A stretch of 64,000 nucleotides of DNA. It comes from Streptomyces sp. Ru73 (lineage in GTDB: Bacteria; Actinomycetota; Actinomycetes; Streptomycetales; Streptomycetaceae). Positions 57,617 through 64,000 of this stretch are shown here, piece by piece. A model generated the notes under the pieces. That model was not told where the DNA came from and did not search any database. It saw nothing but the letters and a program-made list of their open reading frames with translations. How positions within the stretch are numbered: the first letter of the stretch is position 1; every line of letters starts with the position of its first letter. The translations under genes and the position numbers were made by a program. Location: contig NZ_PQSQ01000007.1 in NCBI RefSeq assembly GCF_002920575.1, positions 62,001 to 126,000 of the forward strand, read 5' to 3'.

Positions 57617-58636
57617 TCAGTCGCGTGGCGGAGCCGTGCTCTTCCGCACGACGAGGCTGGTGGCCAGTTCGAGCCTCGTCGTGACCGGCTCCTGTGCTGC
57701 CCGTATGCGCAGCAGCATTTCCGTCGCCTCCTCGGCCATGCGGCGCAGTGGCTGGTGCACCGTGGTCAGCGCGGGGCTGGACCAGCGGGCCACCGGTACG
57801 TCGTCGTAGCCGACCACGGACAGGTCGTGGGGGACGCGCAGGCCGCTGACGCGTGCGGCCTCGAGCGCGCCGAGGGCCTGCAGGTCGCTGCCGGAGAAGA
57901 TCGCGGTCGGCGGGCGGGGGAGCGAGAGCAGCTTCATGGTGCCGTCGTAGCCGCCTTCGACGTGGAAGTCGCCGTACAGGACGAGATCGGGGTCGATCTC
58001 CAGGCCCGCCATGCTCATCGCGGAACGGTAGCCGTCCAGGCGTGCCAGCGAGCAGAGCATGTCCTCAGGGCCGGTGATGATGCCGATGCGGCGGTGCCCG
58101 CACTCGATGAGATGGCGGGTGGCCGCGAGTCCGCCGCTCCAGTTGGCCGAGCCCACCGACGGGACGTCGGGGTCGGGATCGCCGGCGGGGTCGATGATGA
58201 CGAAGGGGATGGCGCGCGAGCGCAGCTGCTGCTTGACCTCCTCCGGCAGTGCTGAGAAGACCAGGACCACGCCGAGCGGGCGGCGTTGCAGTACGCCTTC
58301 GATCCAGTCGGGTCCGGGGGCCTGCCGGGTGCCGCTCTCGGTGAGGACGACGCCGGCCCGGTGGGCCTTGGCCACGTTCTCCACCCCGCGGATCAGCTCC
58401 ATCGCCCAGATGCTGTCCAGCTCGTGGAAGACCAGCTCGATGAGGGGCGCCTCCTGAGCCGAGCGGGTGGTGCGCCGGTAGGCGTGCTCCTCCAGCAGGC
58501 GTTCCACCTTGAGCCTGGTCGGTGCGGCGACGTCCTGCCGCCCGTTGAGGACTTTCGAAACTGTCGAGAGGGATACCCCGGCCTGCTTGGCCACCTGGGC
58601 CAGGGTGACACGGCTCGACTCCTCGTCATCGCGCAT
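57617..58636 (-). CDS. LacI family regulator of the sugar operon
   Basis: A 339-residue LacI/GalR protein: VTLAQVAKQAGVSLSTVSKVLNGRQDVAAPTRLKVERLL, then a sugar-binding-type domain (PFVIIDPAGDPDPDVPSVGSANWSGG; GHRRIGIITGPEDMLCSLARLDGY; SVVGYDDVPVARWSSPALTTVHQP). The ATG at 58636 lies 7 bases past a TATGCT -10 (minus strand) with no ribosome-binding site, so it is probably leaderless; ATG 58648 is an alternative. It is divergent from the ABC transporter operon it probably represses. Confidence 0.9.
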   Translation of the reverse strand: MRDDEESSRVTLAQVAKQAGVSLSTVSKVLNGRQDVAAPTRLKVERLLEEHAYRRTTRSAQEAPLIELVFHELDSIWAMELIRGVENVAKAHRAGVVLTESGTRQAPGPDWIEGVLQRRPLGVVLVFSALPEEVKQQLRSRAIPFVIIDPAGDPDPDVPSVGSANWSGGLAATRHLIECGHRRIGIITGPEDMLCSLARLDGYRSAMSMAGLEIDPDLVLYGDFHVEGGYDGTMKLLSLPRPPTAIFSGSDLQALGALEAARVSGLRVPHDLSVVGYDDVPVARWSSPALTTVHQPLRRMAEEATEMLLRIRAAQEPVTTRLELATSLVVRKSTAPPRD

Positions 58637-58762
58637 GGTGAGGAGCATAGAGCACCGGCAACTCCGGGCGCAGCGTCACAAGTTGATAACTCGTCGACCG
58701 AGGGTTGACCCGTCGGAGCGGGGAGCCCTAGCGTCCCGACGCGTGAAGTTTCGGAATTAGTG

Positions 58763-58777
58763 TCGAAAGAGTTTCGA
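58763..58777. promoter_or_regulatory. LacI-type operator of the sugar operon
   Basis: TCGAAAGAGTTTCGA is a perfect 6+6 dyad with a 3-base spacer, 13 bases upstream of the binding-protein ATG. A related half-site, GTTTCGG, lies just upstream. This matches the CGAAA/TTTCG sites common for Streptomyces sugar LacI regulators. Confidence 0.75.
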
Positions 58778-58789
58778 AAGGTGGGGGCG

Positions 58790-60097
58790 ATGAGACGTCG
58801 TACACGGTTCCTGAGAAACGCCGCCGTCGGCGGTGCGGTGCTGAGCCTGGCGCTCACCCTGTCGGCGTGCGGCGGGGGCGCCGGCGCTGCGGGTGCGGAC
58901 GACGGCCGGATCCACGTCCTGGTCTACGGCGACAGCGCGAACAAGGTGGAGAAGCGGATCATCGCCACCTTCAACAAGACCTCCAAGGTGAAGGCCGTCC
59001 TGGACACCATCCCGGGCGCCGACTACCAGGCCAAGCTGCAGACCGTCATCAACAGCAAGCAGGCCCCTGACGTCTTCTTCAACTGGGGCGGCGGCAGCAT
59101 CAAGCCGTTCGTCGACGCCGGGCTCCTCATGCCGCTGGACGACTTCATCGCCAAGGACCCGGGCCTGAAGGACAAGTTCCTCCCCTCCGTGGTCAAGAGC
59201 GCGGAGGTGAACGGCAAGCCGTACGGCATACCCATGCGCGGCACCCAGCCCGTGCTGCTGTTCCACAACAAGAAGGTGCTCCGGGACGCCGGTGTCGAAC
59301 CGCCCAGGACCTGGGACGACCTGCTGGCGGCGGTGCGGAAGCTCAAGGCGGCGGGCGTCACGCCGATCGCCCTGGGCGGCGGCGACAAGTGGCCCACGCT
59401 CATGTGGTTCGAGTACCTCTACGACCGGGTGGCAGGACCCGGGCTGTTCCGCAAGGCGCTGGACGGGGACAAGGACGCCTGGGCGAGCGCCGACAGCCGG
59501 AAGGCGCTCGGCATGCTCAAGGACCTGGTCGACGCCGGGGCCTTCGGCACGAACTACGACTCGGTGAAGTTCACCGACCAGGGCTCGCCCACCCTCCTCG
59601 CCACGGGGAAGGCCGGATTCGAGCTGATGGGCTCGTGGGAGTACTCCACCCAGCAGGACAGCCACCCCGACTTCGCCGCACACGACCTCGGCTACGGCAC
59701 CTTCCCGGCGGTCGACGGCGGCAAGGGCGATACGGACAACCTCGTCGGCAACACCAACAACTTCTACTCGGTGCTGAAGAAGACCAAGCACCCCGAGGCG
59801 GTCGCGGAGTTCCTGAAGCTCCAGTACTCCGACGAGTTCGTCAAGGCGCAGCTCGGCATCGGCAACGTGCCCACCACCACGACCACCGACAAGTTCCTCG
59901 GCAGCGCCGCCGACCCGGACTACGCCCGCTACCAGTACGACAAGGTCGAAAAGGCGCCCTCCTTCCAGCTCTCGTGGGACCAGGCGTACCCGCAGACGGC
60001 GACGGTCGGCATGTACCAGGCCGTCCAGCAGTTCCTCAACGGCGGGCTCGACGAGGCCGGGTTCATCAAAGTCATGCAGGCCCTGCCCACCTCCTGA
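58790..60097 (+). CDS. Sugar ABC transporter substrate-binding lipoprotein
   Basis: A 435-residue family-1 extracellular solute-binding lipoprotein: signal with lipobox LTLSACGGG, then VLVYGDSANKVEKRIIATFNKTS, DVFFNWGGGSIKPFVDAGLLMPLDDFIA, YGIPMRGTQPVLLFHNKKVL and a C-terminal QQFLNGGLDEAGFIKVMQ. AAAGGTGGGGG lies before the ATG; the frame opens earlier at 58760 but that start is unlikely. It delivers an oligosaccharide to the two permeases that follow. The ATPase is absent, as usual in Streptomyces, where the shared MsiK ATPase serves. Confidence 0.92.
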   Translation: MRRRTRFLRNAAVGGAVLSLALTLSACGGGAGAAGADDGRIHVLVYGDSANKVEKRIIATFNKTSKVKAVLDTIPGADYQAKLQTVINSKQAPDVFFNWGGGSIKPFVDAGLLMPLDDFIAKDPGLKDKFLPSVVKSAEVNGKPYGIPMRGTQPVLLFHNKKVLRDAGVEPPRTWDDLLAAVRKLKAAGVTPIALGGGDKWPTLMWFEYLYDRVAGPGLFRKALDGDKDAWASADSRKALGMLKDLVDAGAFGTNYDSVKFTDQGSPTLLATGKAGFELMGSWEYSTQQDSHPDFAAHDLGYGTFPAVDGGKGDTDNLVGNTNNFYSVLKKTKHPEAVAEFLKLQYSDEFVKAQLGIGNVPTTTTTDKFLGSAADPDYARYQYDKVEKAPSFQLSWDQAYPQTATVGMYQAVQQFLNGGLDEAGFIKVMQALPTS

Positions 60098-60133
60098 CCG
60101 CGCCGACGCCGACCCCGACTTGGATCCCCTCTC

Positions 60134-61021
60134 ATGACCCCCACCGCCACCGGCGTCAGCCGGCCGGGCTTCGCCTGGGCGGCACCGGCCGCCGTCTTCT
60201 TCGGCCTCTTCGCGCTCCTCCCGCTCGTCCTGGTGGCCGTGCTCTCCTTCGCCCACTGGGACGGGCTGAGCGCCCCGCAGTTCACCGGGCTCGACAACTG
60301 GAGCAAGCTGTTCGACGACCCCGTCATGCTCAAGAGCCTCTGGCTGAGCGTCCTGCTCACCGGGCTCGGCGTCGCCGTCCAGACGCCGCTGAGCATCCTG
60401 CTGGGCGTCTGGGCGGCGGGCCACCAGCGCAACCGGGCCGTGCTCTCCGCCATCTACTTCGTCCCGCTGCTGCTGTCGGCGGCGGCCGTTTCCGTGCTGT
60501 GGCGCGCCGTCCTCGACCCCAACTTCGGTGTGCCCGCACACGCCGAGTGGCTGTTCGGCGACGGCAACCTCTTCGGCGCGCAGACCAGCGCCATCGGCGT
60601 CCTCGTCTTCGTCAGCGCCTGGCAGTTCACCCCGCTGCACACACTCATCTACCAGGGCGCGGCCCGCGCGGTACCCCGCGTCCTCTACCAGGCGGCACAG
60701 ATCGACGGCGCCGGCAGGGTCCGGCAGTTCTTCCACATCACCCTGCCGCAGCTGCGCAACAGCATCATCACGTCCACGATCCTGATGGTGGTGGGCGGCC
60801 TGACGACCTTCGACACCGTCCTCATCCTCACGCAGGGCGGCCCCGGCACCGACACCACGATCAGCGCCTACTACATGTACCAAAAGGCCTTCAAGAACTT
60901 CGACTACGGGACGGCCTCGGCGATCGGCGTGCTGCTCGTCCTGGTCGCCACGGTCATCTCGCTGATCGTGGTGCGCCTCTCCGGCTACGACAGGATGCGC
61001 AGCACGATGGAGGGCCTGTGA
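60134..61021 (+). CDS. Sugar ABC transporter permease (MalF type)
   Basis: A 295-residue polytopic permease with six membrane segments. The EAA loop that contacts the ATPase is present as LYQAAQIDGAGRVRQFFHITLPQLR. It begins 36 bp after the binding-protein gene and overlaps the next permease start by four bases (GTGA). Confidence 0.93.
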   Translation: MTPTATGVSRPGFAWAAPAAVFFGLFALLPLVLVAVLSFAHWDGLSAPQFTGLDNWSKLFDDPVMLKSLWLSVLLTGLGVAVQTPLSILLGVWAAGHQRNRAVLSAIYFVPLLLSAAAVSVLWRAVLDPNFGVPAHAEWLFGDGNLFGAQTSAIGVLVFVSAWQFTPLHTLIYQGAARAVPRVLYQAAQIDGAGRVRQFFHITLPQLRNSIITSTILMVVGGLTTFDTVLILTQGGPGTDTTISAYYMYQKAFKNFDYGTASAIGVLLVLVATVISLIVVRLSGYDRMRSTMEGL

Positions 61022-61839
61022 GCAAGCGACGCGTCAACCACCTCGCCGGCTTCGGCTCGCTGATCTGGCTCTTCCTGGTCGGACTGCCGCTGTACGCGAT
61101 GCTCGTCGCGACGTTCCAGTCCCGTACCGACTACGCGGCGAACGGACCGCTGGCCCTGCCGAAGACCTTCACGCTCGACAACTACGTCAAGGACTTCCGC
61201 AGCGGATTCGGGCAGTACTTTCTCAACACCGCCCTCGTCACCGTGTGCGTCGTGGGTCTCGTCGTGCTCCTCGTACCGCCGTTGTCGTACGCGATCGTGC
61301 GCAGCCGCAGCAGGCTGACGCACACGGTCTTCCGGCTGTTCCTGCTCGGCCTCGCCATCCCCTCCCAGGCCGTCATCGTGCCCATGTTCTACGTGATGAG
61401 CGAGGCCGGTCTCTACGACAACCTCATCGGCGTCATTCTGCCGACCGCCGCCTTCGCCATGCCGGTGTGCGCCCTGATCCTCAGCGGTGTGATGCGTGAC
61501 ATCACACCGGAGCTGTACGAGGCGATGACGATGGACGGCGCCTCCTCCCGGCGGGTCTTCTTCCAACTGGTCCTGCCGCTCTCCCGCAGCGGCCTCTCCA
61601 CCATCATCGTCTTCTCCGCCCTGCAGGCATGGAACGGCTTCCTCTTCCCCCTGGTGCTCACGCAGTCCGCCGACACCAAGGTCATCACCATGGGCCTCTA
61701 CGACTTCCAGACCGAGCACGGGGTCGACATCCCCGGCCTGCTCGCCGCGGTCGTCCTGTCCATGCTCCCCATCCTGCTCGTCTATCTGTTCGCCCGCCGC
61801 GCCCTGGTCCAGGGCCTGATGGGCGTCGGAGGAAAGTGA
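61018..61839 (+). CDS. Sugar ABC transporter permease (MalG type)
   Basis: A 273-residue permease with six membrane segments. The EAA loop is LYEAMTMDGASSRRVFFQLVLPLSRSG, and the MalG-like end GLLAAVVLSMLPILLVYLFARRALVQGL is complete. The GTG start overlaps the upstream stop, and its own stop overlaps the GTG of the glycosidase gene. Confidence 0.93.
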   Translation: MSKRRVNHLAGFGSLIWLFLVGLPLYAMLVATFQSRTDYAANGPLALPKTFTLDNYVKDFRSGFGQYFLNTALVTVCVVGLVVLLVPPLSYAIVRSRSRLTHTVFRLFLLGLAIPSQAVIVPMFYVMSEAGLYDNLIGVILPTAAFAMPVCALILSGVMRDITPELYEAMTMDGASSRRVFFQLVLPLSRSGLSTIIVFSALQAWNGFLFPLVLTQSADTKVITMGLYDFQTEHGVDIPGLLAAVVLSMLPILLVYLFARRALVQGLMGVGGK

Positions 61840-64000
61840 CCGGCCACGTGTCCGTACAGACCGAACACACCGAAACGACCGGCGTCCCGTTGTGGCGGGA
61901 CGCGGCCCGCGACCCGGGGGAGCGGGCCGACGCCCTGCTCGCGGAGATGACACTGGAGGAGAAGACCGCCCAGCTCTTCGGTGTCTGGGTCGGCGCCTCG
62001 GCGGAAGGGGCCGAAGTCGCCCCGCACCAGCACGACATGGAGGAACCGGCCCCCCTGGAGGACCTGCTGCCGCACGGCCTCGGCCAGCTGACCCGGCCCT
62101 TCGGGACCACCCCCGTCGACCCCGCGCTCGGCGCGCTGTCGCTGCTCCGCACCCAGCGCAGGATCGCCGCCGCGAACCGCTTCGGCATCCCGGCACTGGC
62201 ACACGAGGAGTGCCTCGCCGGCTTCGCCGCGTGGGGCGCGACCGCCTACCCCGTACCCCTCTCCTGGGGCGCCACCTTCAATCCGGGGCTCATCCAGGAG
62301 ATGGCGGCGGCGATCGGCCGTGACCTGCGCGCGGTCGGCGTCCACCAGGGACTCGCGCCCGTTCTGGACGTCGTGCGCGATGCCCGCTGGGGGCGGGTGG
62401 AGGAAACCATCGGCGAGGATCCGTACCTCGTGGGCACCATCGGCACCGCGTACGTACGGGGCCTGGAGTCCGCCGGCGTCGTCGCCACCCTCAAGCACTT
62501 CGCCGGGTACTCCGCCTCCCGCGCGGGACGCAACCTGGCCCCCGTCGGCATGGGTGCCAGGGAACGCGCCGACGTCATCCTGCCGCCGTTCGAGATGGCC
62601 GTGCGCGAGGGCGGTGTCCGCTCGGTGATGCACGCGTACACCGACACCGACGGCATCCCGTCGGCGGCCGACGAACGGCTGCTCACCGGCCTGCTCCGGG
62701 ACGCCTGGGGCTTCGAGGGCACGGTCGTCGCCGACTACTTCGGCATCGCCTTCCTCCAGACCCTGCACGGCATCGCCGGCAGCCTCGGCGAAGCCGCCGC
62801 CGCGGCACTCACCGCGGGTGTCGACGTGGAACTCCCCACGGTCAAGGCGTTCGGTGCGCCGCTGCGCGCGGCGCTCGCCGAGGGCCTGATCCCGGAGGCA
62901 GTCGTGGACCGCGCCGTACGCCGGGTCCTGAGACAGAAGGCCCAGCTGGGCCTCCTCGACGCCGACTGGGACCCTACCCCGCCCGCACTCGCCGCCACGG
63001 ACGCGGCGGCGGCCGATGGGCACGGCACGGCCGACCTGCGTGACACGGGCGCCCTCCGCACCGCAGCAGGCCGGCGGACCACGGCCGAGCCGCCTGACAC
63101 AGCCGCTCTCCGGACCACCGCCGACCTGCGTGGCACGGTCGACCTCGACACGGCGGACAATCGCGCGCTGGCCCGCCGCATCGCGGAGCAGGCCGTCATC
63201 CTGCTCCGCAACGACGGCACACTGCCCCTGGCGGACGACCGCACCCCGGCACGCATCGCCCTCATCGGACCCAACGCCGCCACACCCACCGCGGTACTCG
63301 GCTGCTACGCCTTCCCCGTGCACGTCGGCAGCCAGCACCCGCACGTACCCGCGGGCATCGAACTCCCCACACTCCACGAGGCACTCGCCGTCGAATTCCC
63401 GGAGAGCGAGGTCGTCACCGCCACCGGATGCGACATCGAGGGCGCCGGGACCGACGGTTTCGCCGCGGCCGCCGAGCTGGCCCGCGGCGCCGACCTGGTG
63501 ATCGCCGCGCTCGGTGACCGGGCCGGGCTCTTCGGCCGCGGCAGCAGCGGTGAGGGGTGCGACGCCGGCTCCCTGGCCCTGCCCGGCGTGCAGCAGCAGC
63601 TGCTCGACACGTTGCTGGACACCGGAACCCCGCTCGTGGTCACCCTGCTGGCCGGCCGGCCGTACGCCCTGGGCCGCGCGGCGTCCGAGGCCGCCGCCGT
63701 CGTCCAGACGTTCTTCCCCGGTGAGGAGGGCACGACGGCCCTCGCCTCCGTCCTGAGCGGCCGCGTCGCCCCGTCGGGCCGGCTCCCCGTCAGCGTGCCC
63801 CGGCTCCCGGACGCGCAGCCCTCCACCTACCTCGCGCCCCGCCTGGGCCACTCCACCGAGGTCTCCAACGTCGACCCCAGCCCGGCCTTCGGCTTCGGCC
63901 ACGGACTGACGTACACCACGTTCCACTGGTCCGACCTCGTCATCGCGCGCGAAGAGGCCGATACCGGAGGTGAGTTCGAGGCGGCCTGCACCGTACGCAA
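61836..64000 (+). CDS. GH3 beta-glucosidase/beta-xylosidase (3' end outside window)
   Basis: At least 721 residues of a cytoplasmic GH3 glycosidase; the gene continues past the window. The N-terminal barrel shows LLAEMTLEEKTAQLFG, PVLDVVRDARWGRVEETIGEDP and the nucleophile Asp in GTVVADYFGI. The alpha/beta sandwich follows with AVILLRNDGTLPL and GRPYALGR. Between the two domains lies an unusual linker of about 45 residues made of related short units (TADLRDTGALRT, DTAALRTTADLRGT). The start GTG 61836 has GGAGGAAA upstream and overlaps the permease stop. It would hydrolyse the imported oligosaccharide inside the cell. Confidence 0.9.
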   Translation, partial: MTGHVSVQTEHTETTGVPLWRDAARDPGERADALLAEMTLEEKTAQLFGVWVGASAEGAEVAPHQHDMEEPAPLEDLLPHGLGQLTRPFGTTPVDPALGALSLLRTQRRIAAANRFGIPALAHEECLAGFAAWGATAYPVPLSWGATFNPGLIQEMAAAIGRDLRAVGVHQGLAPVLDVVRDARWGRVEETIGEDPYLVGTIGTAYVRGLESAGVVATLKHFAGYSASRAGRNLAPVGMGARERADVILPPFEMAVREGGVRSVMHAYTDTDGIPSAADERLLTGLLRDAWGFEGTVVADYFGIAFLQTLHGIAGSLGEAAAAALTAGVDVELPTVKAFGAPLRAALAEGLIPEAVVDRAVRRVLRQKAQLGLLDADWDPTPPALAATDAAAADGHGTADLRDTGALRTAAGRRTTAEPPDTAALRTTADLRGTVDLDTADNRALARRIAEQAVILLRNDGTLPLADDRTPARIALIGPNAATPTAVLGCYAFPVHVGSQHPHVPAGIELPTLHEALAVEFPESEVVTATGCDIEGAGTDGFAAAAELARGADLVIAALGDRAGLFGRGSSGEGCDAGSLALPGVQQQLLDTLLDTGTPLVVTLLAGRPYALGRAASEAAAVVQTFFPGEEGTTALASVLSGRVAPSGRLPVSVPRLPDAQPSTYLAPRLGHSTEVSNVDPSPAFGFGHGLTYTTFHWSDLVIAREEADTGGEFEAACTVR

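Overview
The window looks like chromosomal DNA of a Streptomyces or a close relative. GC content is very high, third codon positions are G/C-rich, and GTG/TTG starts and ATGA stop-start overlaps are common. The families present are typical of that group: GntR/FCD, LacI, BlaI/M56, two-domain Lrp, secreted GH18 chitinase and COG4705 membrane proteins. I saw no rRNA, tRNA, insertion sequence, CRISPR array or integrase. All family names come from reading the proteins; no search or identity calculation was run.

Layout. 0-4 kb: end of an upstream gene, a SnoaL-like protein divergent from a TetR regulator, a Tat-exported class C beta-lactamase-like enzyme and a degenerate Nudix protein. 4.1-15 kb: a catabolic island with a flavin reductase, an LLM flavin monooxygenase, an alpha/beta hydrolase, an aldehyde dehydrogenase, a tautomerase, three PF06684 paralogues, a SnoaL protein, an NCS1 permease and two sister GntR/FCD repressors. 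Five promoters in it share one operator that sits on the predicted start point. 15-18.4 kb: GNAT, pirin, PhzF, LysR. 18.4-26.6 kb: M56/BlaI pair with twin dyad operators, truncated DedA, intact PAP2, frameshifted PAP2, two-component system, BASS-type transporter, a broken COG4705 copy and an intact one. 26.6-28.5 kb: chitinase with a classic chi direct-repeat promoter.

28.5-40.3 kb: a transport/catabolism operon (polysaccharide-deacetylase-fold hydrolase, MFS, SDR, and a ketopantoate-reductase/M20 peptidase fusion) under an Lrp-type regulator. It is followed by a toxin-like protein with an N-terminal leader of the kind seen on Streptomyces injection-system-associated proteins, then an MFS plus C45-family acyltransferase operon divergent from a LacI regulator. 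40.3-46.6 kb: a membrane-anchored periplasmic-binding-protein-like sensor paired with a P-loop (STAND-like) NTPase, a lipoprotein, an orphan and an ankyrin protein. 46.8-51.2 kb: GntR, MFS, Asp/Glu-racemase-fold plus GAF protein and cyclic-imidase-like hydrolase. 51.5-57.5 kb: DUF1266 protein, coiled-coil orphan, small Cys-rich protein, GNAT, SDR. 57.6-64 kb: LacI regulator divergent from a sugar ABC importer and a GH3 glycosidase that runs off the window.

How the parts fit. The 4.1-15 kb island has the enzyme logic of the Rut pyrimidine pathway (LLM oxygenase, flavin reductase, alpha/beta hydrolase, permease). It uses PF06684 proteins, an ALDH and a tautomerase, and it is held together by a shared operator; I infer an undescribed N-heterocycle catabolic regulon. 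The 46.8-51.2 kb cluster suggests import and hydrolysis of a cyclic imide or a related amide. The 57.6-64 kb cluster is a LacI-controlled oligosaccharide operon. The 40.3-44.1 kb NTPase/sensor pair resembles a conflict or signalling module more than a transporter, because no ABC permease or ATPase accompanies it.
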